From the NCBI GenBank assembly GCA_028864885.1, contig JAGWLR010000018.1:1-48472 (forward strand): a stretch of DNA of 48,472 bases, given 5' to 3'. The notes under the pieces were generated by a model that did not search any database, had not been told where the DNA came from, and saw only the letters and a list, made by a program, of their open reading frames with translations. Source of the stretch: Burkholderiales bacterium (lineage in GTDB: Bacteria > Pseudomonadota > Gammaproteobacteria > Burkholderiales > Burkholderiaceae_C). The position numbers and the translations under genes are program-made. Shown here one piece after another: positions 43,203 to 48,472 of the stretch. Numbering within the stretch: the first letter of the stretch is position 1; every line of letters starts with the position of its first letter.

Positions 43203-44393
43203 ATGGCCAACACCGCTCAGGCAGTACGCAATGCATTCGGTCCCTGCACACAATGGGACACCGTCGCCCTGGTGTTACAAGGGGGCGGCGCGCTGGGTTC
43301 GTACCAGGCGGGCGTGGTCGAAGGCCTGATCGAGGCTGGGATCGAGCCAAACTGGGTGGCTGGCATTTCCATTGGCGCGCTCAACTGCGCCATCATCGCC
43401 GGCAACCCACCCGAATCTCGGCTGTCCAAGCTCCAAGGGTTTTGGGAAACCATCTGTAGCCCACCGCGTCACCTGTCGTCCATCCCCTTCCTGCCGTCAG
43501 ACCTGGATCACACAGTGGGCACCCCCTTGAGCAAATTGCGCAGCTCAATCGAAGCAGGCCTCACTGTCGCGTATGGGCAAAGCGGCTTTTTCAGCCCCCG
43601 TGGCCTGACGCCCTGGCTCGGGATGGATGAACCCGTGACGTCTGTGAGCTTCTACGACACCTCGGTGCTGAAATCCACATTGGAACGGTATGTCGACTTT
43701 GACCGCATCAACGCCGGCTTGATGCGCGTCAGCGTGGGTGCGGTCGATGTGCAAAGCGGCAACTTTGTTTACTTCGACAACACCAAAGGCCCTGCCAAGG
43801 GTTGCATGCGCCCCGAGCATTTCATGGCGTCAGGGGCCCTGCCACCCGGGTTTCCAGCGGTGGAAGTAGAAGGCCGCTACTACTGGGACGGTGGCCTGGT
43901 ATCGAACACCCCATTGGCGGAAGTGCTGCATGCCACGCCGCGCCGCAACACGCTCACCTTCCAGGTGGATCTGTGGAGCGCCAAAGGCCCCTTGCCCACC
44001 AATGTGTTCGATGCACAAGAGCGCCAAAAGGACATCCAGTACTCCAGCCGCACGCGGGCCATCACCGACATGATGCAGCACCAGCAACGGAACCGCCATC
44101 TGCTGCGCGAACTGCTCGAACTGATTCCGGAAGCCGAACGCCAGCGCAACCCTTGGTGCCAAAAAGCCGCCGAGGAGGCCTGCTCACGCCAATACTCGGT
44201 CATCCACCTGATTTATCAGGACAAGGAATGGGAAAGCAATGCCAAGGATTACGAATTCAGCTTTCACACGATGCAGACGCATTGGCATACAGGCCTGAAG
44301 GACATCCGCCACACCCTGAGCCACCGCGACTGGCTGCAACTGCCTGCCGCAGGGCAGGAATTCGTGACTTTCGATCAGCACCGCAGCGCTTGA
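43203..44393 (+). CDS. Patatin-like phospholipase
   Basis: This is a 396-residue patatin-fold serine acyl hydrolase. The oxyanion loop is QGGGALGSYQAG (residues 26-37), the nucleophile Ser56 lies in GISIGA and the catalytic Asp in YWDGGLVSNTP. A C-terminal region of 130 residues after the patatin domain resembles the DUF3734 extension. A very strong GAGGGGGG ribosome site precedes the ATG at 43203. It lies 61 bases after pepD on the same strand and may have its own promoter. Substrate (phospholipid, or PHA-type ester) is not resolved by sequence. Confidence 0.91.
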   Translation: MANTAQAVRNAFGPCTQWDTVALVLQGGGALGSYQAGVVEGLIEAGIEPNWVAGISIGALNCAIIAGNPPESRLSKLQGFWETICSPPRHLSSIPFLPSDLDHTVGTPLSKLRSSIEAGLTVAYGQSGFFSPRGLTPWLGMDEPVTSVSFYDTSVLKSTLERYVDFDRINAGLMRVSVGAVDVQSGNFVYFDNTKGPAKGCMRPEHFMASGALPPGFPAVEVEGRYYWDGGLVSNTPLAEVLHATPRRNTLTFQVDLWSAKGPLPTNVFDAQERQKDIQYSSRTRAITDMMQHQQRNRHLLRELLELIPEAERQRNPWCQKAAEEACSRQYSVIHLIYQDKEWESNAKDYEFSFHTMQTHWHTGLKDIRHTLSHRDWLQLPAAGQEFVTFDQHRSA

Positions 44394-44411
44394 GCCACTG
44401 CACCGTTGACA

Positions 44412-45395
44412 TCACGAGCTCGCGATGCTCCGACGCTCACCCGCAAACACCAAGAGGGCCAAAACCCACACAAAGGGTTGATACAAGCGAAGCTCGCCCA
44501 TCGCACCGAAGACGAACAAGGACAGGAAGTAGAGACCCAAAGCGATGGTCGCCCCGATCAGATCCGCTTGACGGGAGCGGATGGCGTTGCGGGTGGCGAC
44601 GACCAGGATGGCCGCGTAAAGGATGAGCGTGAAGACCAAAGGCGAACCTGCCTTGATCTGCGGAATGATGAAGCCGATGTTGTCGATCAACTTGATGTGG
44701 TTCTCGAAGGCCTTGTGAGCGTCGTCAGTCCCGACCCCGGTCAGCATCGAGTGTTGAAACAAGGCCTTTCTCACGCCCTCGACAAAGATCACCACCAGCA
44801 AGCCCATGACAGCGCCTTGCTTGATCCGGCTTTGGGCTGTGCCACGGTCTTGCTGCCACATCGCGAACCCACTGACCGCCCAGCTCACCGCAACAAACAG
44901 GGCGCTTTCCCGATTGAGAAGGGCAATCGCAAAGACGAGGTAGATCCACCGCTTGAGCACCCCAGTCATCGCCCCATACACCAGTGCCAACATCCAGCCC
45001 GCATCGATCAAGTCCCACAGGTAAAAGGAGTTGTATTGCTCAAGCGTCCACAATAGAACAGCCAGAGATAAGGCCGTCAGCGCCGCGCCATGGTCGACAC
45101 CCAATTTTCTGAGCATGCGAAACAAGGACAAGCCCAAGGCCACCAGGGAAACCTGCACAAAGACGACATAGCCTTGTGGCGTAACCCAATTGAGCGCTGA
45201 GTAAATCAGCGGCGCAAGCAGCCTGTTTTGATACGCCCGCCAATGCGGGGTGCCGTTCAAGACGCCGTCCATGGCTGTGGTCAAGTACGCCATGTTGCTG
45301 GCGTGACCCACACGCCAACCTCGGTACTGGAGAAACACGAGCGCCAAAACGATCAGATAAAACAGCAGTTCCCTGGCTTTGCTTGTTGGATTCAT
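44412..45395 (-). CDS. Polytopic inner-membrane protein of unknown function
   Basis: I do not recognise this protein. It has 327 residues and about eight or nine hydrophobic segments, beginning with LLFYLIVLALVFLQYRGW. Conserved-looking polar parts are HWRAYQNRLLAPLIYSA near residue 50, LWDLIDAGWMLALVYG, and NRESALFVAVSWAV. The Arg-rich loop after the first helix and the scattered charged residues inside helices resemble glycosyltransferase- or EpsG-like membrane proteins, but no diagnostic motif is seen. The ATG at 45395 fits; 57 more open codons upstream overlap trhP and are rejected. It converges on the patatin gene with an 18-base gap. Confidence 0.75.
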   Translation of the reverse strand: MNPTSKARELLFYLIVLALVFLQYRGWRVGHASNMAYLTTAMDGVLNGTPHWRAYQNRLLAPLIYSALNWVTPQGYVVFVQVSLVALGLSLFRMLRKLGVDHGAALTALSLAVLLWTLEQYNSFYLWDLIDAGWMLALVYGAMTGVLKRWIYLVFAIALLNRESALFVAVSWAVSGFAMWQQDRGTAQSRIKQGAVMGLLVVIFVEGVRKALFQHSMLTGVGTDDAHKAFENHIKLIDNIGFIIPQIKAGSPLVFTLILYAAILVVATRNAIRSRQADLIGATIALGLYFLSLFVFGAMGELRLYQPFVWVLALLVFAGERRSIASS

Positions 45396-45453
45396 GGTGC
45401 TTGCAGCAGTAATGAAAGCGGGCCTGTCAAACACCGTTTGGTTCAACAGAGTC

Positions 45454-46833
45454 TCAGGCCACCTGCGGTTCCAGCAAACGAGCCAGCAGAGCCCCACTGT
45501 ACTTGGCCTCCAGCGGAATCTGCACATGCAAGGGGCTGCCGGGCGCCACATCAATCGCCTCACCATTCATGTTGCGCATGGCTTCGAGCTTCACGATCTG
45601 GTTGCCGCTGGGGTGAATGATTTCAATGTGATCCCCCACCGCGAACTTGTTCTTCACCTCGACCTCGGCCCAGCCATCGGCCACGCCACGCACCTCGGCC
45701 ACGAACTTGCTGCGCTGAAATTCTGAATGGCCAGTGATGTAGTTCTGGTAATCCTGAGCGGGGCGACGCTCCAGCAAGCCCCCGGTGTAACCACGGTTGG
45801 CCATGCCTTCCAGTTGCAGCAGCAAGTCCTTGTTGAAGGGGCGTCCTGCCTTCGCATCGTCAATGGCTTGGCGGTACACCTGCGCCACGCGTGCGACGTA
45901 GTACAGAGATTTGGTGCGGCCTTCGACCTTCAAGGAGTCGATGCCGATCTTGACCAGACGCTCCACATGCTCGACCGCACGCAGATCCTTCGAGTTCATG
46001 ATGTAGGTGCCATGCTCATCTTCCATGATGGGCATGAGCTCGCCTGGCCGGCCCGCCTCTTCGATCAGGTAGACCTGATCGGCTGCGGGGTGACGCTTAC
46101 CATCGCCGCAAGCCGAGAACGCCTTTTCGGCGTCTTCCTGCTCTTTGGCGTAGTTGAAGTCACCTTCCAGCTTGATGGGGATGACCTCGCCCGTATCAGA
46201 TGCTTGCGTGCCCTGGTAGGCGTTGTACTCCCAGCGGCAGGCGTTGGTGCAGGTGCCCTGATTGGGGTCACGGCGGTTGAAGTAACCCGACAGCAGGCAA
46301 CGGCCTGAGTAAGCAATGCACAAGGCACCGTGCACGAACACCTCCAACTCCATGCTGGGGCATTCCTGGCGGATCTTTTCGATTTCGTCCAAGCTCAGCT
46401 CACGCGACAAGATGATGCGCTGCACGCCCATCTTTTCCCAGAACTTCACCGTGGCGAAGTTGGTGGTGTTCGCCTGCACCGACAGGTGAATCGGCACCTC
46501 GGGCCACTTCTCGCGCACCATCATGATCAGGCCTGGGTCGGCCATGATGATGCCGTCGGGCTTCATCTCGATGATGGGTTCGATGTCGCGCAGGTAGGTG
46601 CGAACCTTGTCGTTGTGCGCAATCAGGTTGCTGGTCACGTACAGCTTCTTGCCGCGCTGCTTGGCTTCCTGAATACCTTGCTGCAATTGCTCCAGGCGGA
46701 ACTCGTTGTTGCGCGCGCGCAGGGAATAGCGCGGCTGGCCGGCATACACCGCGTCGGCGCCAAAGTCGAAAGCGGCACGCATTTTTTCTAGCGAGCCGGC
46801 GGGCAAGAGCAATTCAGTAGCAGGACGAGTCAT
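45454..46833 (-). CDS. trhP: tRNA 5-hydroxyuridine synthesis protein TrhP (U32 peptidase family)
   Basis: TrhP (YegQ) is a U32-family protein that acts with prephenate-derived cofactors in oxygen-independent hydroxylation of U34 in tRNA. The 459-residue protein begins with ELLLPAGSLEKMRAAFDFGADAVYAG and has the family signature ELEVFVHGALCIAYSGRCLLSGYF and the Cys-rich NQGTCTNACRWEY. The C-terminal beta domain contains FAVGDHIEIIHP. It is divergent from trhO, with 47 bases between the starts. Confidence 0.93.
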   Translation of the reverse strand: MTRPATELLLPAGSLEKMRAAFDFGADAVYAGQPRYSLRARNNEFRLEQLQQGIQEAKQRGKKLYVTSNLIAHNDKVRTYLRDIEPIIEMKPDGIIMADPGLIMMVREKWPEVPIHLSVQANTTNFATVKFWEKMGVQRIILSRELSLDEIEKIRQECPSMELEVFVHGALCIAYSGRCLLSGYFNRRDPNQGTCTNACRWEYNAYQGTQASDTGEVIPIKLEGDFNYAKEQEDAEKAFSACGDGKRHPAADQVYLIEEAGRPGELMPIMEDEHGTYIMNSKDLRAVEHVERLVKIGIDSLKVEGRTKSLYYVARVAQVYRQAIDDAKAGRPFNKDLLLQLEGMANRGYTGGLLERRPAQDYQNYITGHSEFQRSKFVAEVRGVADGWAEVEVKNKFAVGDHIEIIHPSGNQIVKLEAMRNMNGEAIDVAPGSPLHVQIPLEAKYSGALLARLLEPQVA

Positions 46834-46880
46834 AGCCCGCTATTTTGCCGTGGATGCCCCTCGGTGCGACAATTTCAGGC

Positions 46881-47717
46881 ATGAATGTCCCCGAAGCACC
46901 CGCCAATCAAATTCACGCCTCGTTTTACAAGTTCGTGCCCTTGGCCGACCCAGACGCGGTGGCCGAAGCGCTGCGTGATGTGACCCGTCACGTCATGGGC
47001 AGCATCATCGTGGCCGAAGAAGGCATCAACGGCGTGATGGCGGGCCCCGAGGCAGCCTTGGCCGAGGCCGAAGAGGCCCTGAGAGGCGACCCGCGCTTTG
47101 GCGGCGCCTTCACCGACATCGTGTTCAAACACAGCCCCTGCCAGACCCGGCCATTTTTCAAGATGAAAATCCGCCGCAAGCGCGAAATCGTGGCCTTCGG
47201 CATCGACGGCATCACCGGGCTGACCGACAACCGCGCCGCGGCCAACCATGTGCCGCCAGAGCAGTGGCGGGACCTGATTCAACGCGACGATGTGGTCGTG
47301 CTGGACAACCGCAACAGCTTCGAATACCGCCTGGGCCACTTCGACCACGCCGTCGACCCCAAAGTCCACAACTTCCGCGACTTCCCGCGCTATGTGGAAG
47401 AGCACGCTGACGAGTGGAAGGCCCAAGGCAAGAAGGTGGCCATGTACTGCACCGGCGGCATTCGCTGCGAAAAAATGAGTGGCTGGATGCAGGACAAGGG
47501 CTTGGATGTCTATCAACTCGAGGGCGGCATCCTCAACTACTTCCTGACCCTGCCAGATGCCAACAAAGACTGGCAGGGTGAGTGCTTCGTGTTCGACAGC
47601 CGGGTGGCCATCGACACCCACTTGCAGGAAACGCCCACCACCATCGATCAGGTCTATGACCCCAACGAACCAGAAGAAAAGTGGCGCCTGGAACGCGCCC
47701 ATCGTCTGGATCCTTGA
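46881..47717 (+). CDS. trhO: tRNA uridine(34) hydroxylase TrhO (rhodanese family)
   Basis: TrhO (YceA, UPF0176) hydroxylates U34 of tRNA using oxygen. The 278-residue protein has an acylphosphatase-like N-terminal domain (ASFYKFVPLADPDAVAEALRD, VAEEGINGVMAGP) and a rhodanese domain with the active Cys190 in MYCTGGIRCEKM. The Cys-rich C-terminal extension seen in some relatives is absent. The ATG at 46881 is the family start; one 12 codons upstream is less likely. It is followed after 24 bases by a pseudouridine synthase gene, so three RNA-modification genes cluster here. Confidence 0.95.
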   Translation: MNVPEAPANQIHASFYKFVPLADPDAVAEALRDVTRHVMGSIIVAEEGINGVMAGPEAALAEAEEALRGDPRFGGAFTDIVFKHSPCQTRPFFKMKIRRKREIVAFGIDGITGLTDNRAAANHVPPEQWRDLIQRDDVVVLDNRNSFEYRLGHFDHAVDPKVHNFRDFPRYVEEHADEWKAQGKKVAMYCTGGIRCEKMSGWMQDKGLDVYQLEGGILNYFLTLPDANKDWQGECFVFDSRVAIDTHLQETPTTIDQVYDPNEPEEKWRLERAHRLDP

Positions 47718-47741
47718 ATTGGCCTGGCCAGCGCTTTTGCC

Positions 47742-48472
47742 ATGAACCGCGTCTTCACCCCACCTACGGTGGATGGCGTCAGCGCCAGCTCACTGGTGCT
47801 GCCCCCCGGCCCGTGGCTGCGCCTGATCGACTATTTGGTGCACCGCCTGCCAGCAGTCAGCCGCGAAGACTGGATGGCGCGCATGCAAGCCGGCGAAGTG
47901 CTGAACGAGCAAGGTCTGCCCTTGGGGCCCGAGGCCCGCTACCGCAAGCAAACGCGCGTTTACTACTATCGCCGCCTGGCTTACGAGCACCCCATCCCTT
48001 TCGAGGAATCCGTGCTGTTTCAAGACGAGTGGATTGTGGTGGCCGACAAGCCGCACTTTTTACCCGTGGTGCCGTCAGGCCGCTACGTGCAAGAGACCTT
48101 GCTGGTGCGGCTCAAACGCAAGCTCGGTCTCGACACGCTCACGCCCATGCACCGCATCGACCGAGACACCGCCGGCTTGGTGCTGTTCTCCATTCAGCCG
48201 CACACACGCGCGGCTTATCAGCACCTGTTTCGAGACAAAACGATAGCGAAACAATACGAGGCCATCGCCCCCACCCGAACAGATCTCAACTGGCCCTACA
48301 CCCACCGCAGCCGGCTACAGGAAAGTGCGCAGTTCATGGCGATGCAGGAAGTGGCGGGCCCCACCAATGCCGAGACCGTGATCGAGGTGCTTGAACACCG
48401 CGGCGATCTGAGCCGCTATCGCCTGCAGCCCATCACAGGCCAGAAGCATCAGTTGCGTGCACACATGTCGGC
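47742..48472 (+). CDS. RluA-family pseudouridine synthase, N-terminal part (cut by window edge)
   Basis: This is a pseudouridine synthase acting on rRNA or tRNA; 243 complete codons are visible before the window ends. The catalytic Asp lies in the family motif HRIDRDTAGLVLFS. The preceding EDWMARMQAGEVLNEQG resembles an S4-like region and DEWIVVADKPHFLPVVPSG is the typical first strand of the catalytic domain. The last visible motif GQKHQLRAHMS is also conserved. It reads in the same direction as trhO with a 24-base gap. Which uridine is modified cannot be told. Confidence 0.92.
   Translation, partial: MNRVFTPPTVDGVSASSLVLPPGPWLRLIDYLVHRLPAVSREDWMARMQAGEVLNEQGLPLGPEARYRKQTRVYYYRRLAYEHPIPFEESVLFQDEWIVVADKPHFLPVVPSGRYVQETLLVRLKRKLGLDTLTPMHRIDRDTAGLVLFSIQPHTRAAYQHLFRDKTIAKQYEAIAPTRTDLNWPYTHRSRLQESAQFMAMQEVAGPTNAETVIEVLEHRGDLSRYRLQPITGQKHQLRAHMS

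Overview
The window looks like chromosomal DNA from a GC-rich betaproteobacterium of the order Burkholderiales, probably near the Comamonadaceae, although the genus cannot be named from sequence alone. Signs of this are the short-form HisG in a murA-his run, the his-tat-degQ-Nif3-pet neighbourhood, a FabR/ferredoxin-reductase/desaturase cassette, orphan GspA-GspB, a PHA-system protein and a paired cphA/cphA' locus with its ABC transporter and DUF1854 partner. Coding density is very high. The largest gene-free gap is about 220 bases (992-1210), so no stretch above 300 bases lacks a gene. I found no rRNA, tRNA, CRISPR array, insertion sequence or prophage.

Layout. 1-991: start of cytochrome b (cut by the window edge) and the Rieske protein of the bc1 complex, minus strand. 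1211-5257: mscL, a DUF1631 protein and pdxA. 5322-9748: hisI, hisE, tatABC, an HtrA-type protease and a Nif3-family protein. 9782-17810: a CBS-domain protein, then hisF-hisA-hisH-hisB-hisC-hisD-hisG-murA read on the minus strand. Flipping 5.3-9.75 kb restores the order hisF-hisI-hisE-tatABC-degQ-Nif3-pet that I know from relatives, so this block is probably inverted here. 17883-19856: a BolA-like protein and a two-gene ABC-2 exporter. 19978-21951: acyl-CoA-binding protein, PHA-system protein and an M20 amidohydrolase. 21953-27312: FabR-like repressor divergent from a ferredoxin reductase and fatty acid desaturase, followed by a SNF2 helicase. 27419-28713: a PIN-domain protein and an RNA ligase, two nucleotides apart. 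28869-31269: GspA and GspB. 31263-32114: a ModD-like phosphoribosyltransferase. 32223-43141: a cyanophycin locus. 43203-48472: a patatin-like lipase, an unrecognised membrane protein, the two tRNA U34 hydroxylation genes trhP and trhO side by side, and the start of a pseudouridine synthase.

How the genes fit together. The Tat translocase here should export the Rieske protein, whose N-terminus carries a twin-arginine motif. The his genes with murA make histidine and start peptidoglycan synthesis. The desaturase cassette adjusts membrane unsaturation under a TetR repressor whose candidate operators overlap both divergent promoters.

The most interesting parts are two. The first is the PIN nuclease/RNA ligase pair, which looks like an RNA cutting and sealing module that I do not recognise as a named system. 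The second is the cyanophycin locus. There, one synthetase keeps the Mur-ligase P-loop but has an altered N-domain histidine/glutamate motif, while its paralogue shows the reverse. Divergently, a translationally coupled run encodes an ABC exporter with a zinc ribbon, DUF1854, a radical SAM protein with an unusual CX4CX2C motif, and a PepD-type dipeptidase.
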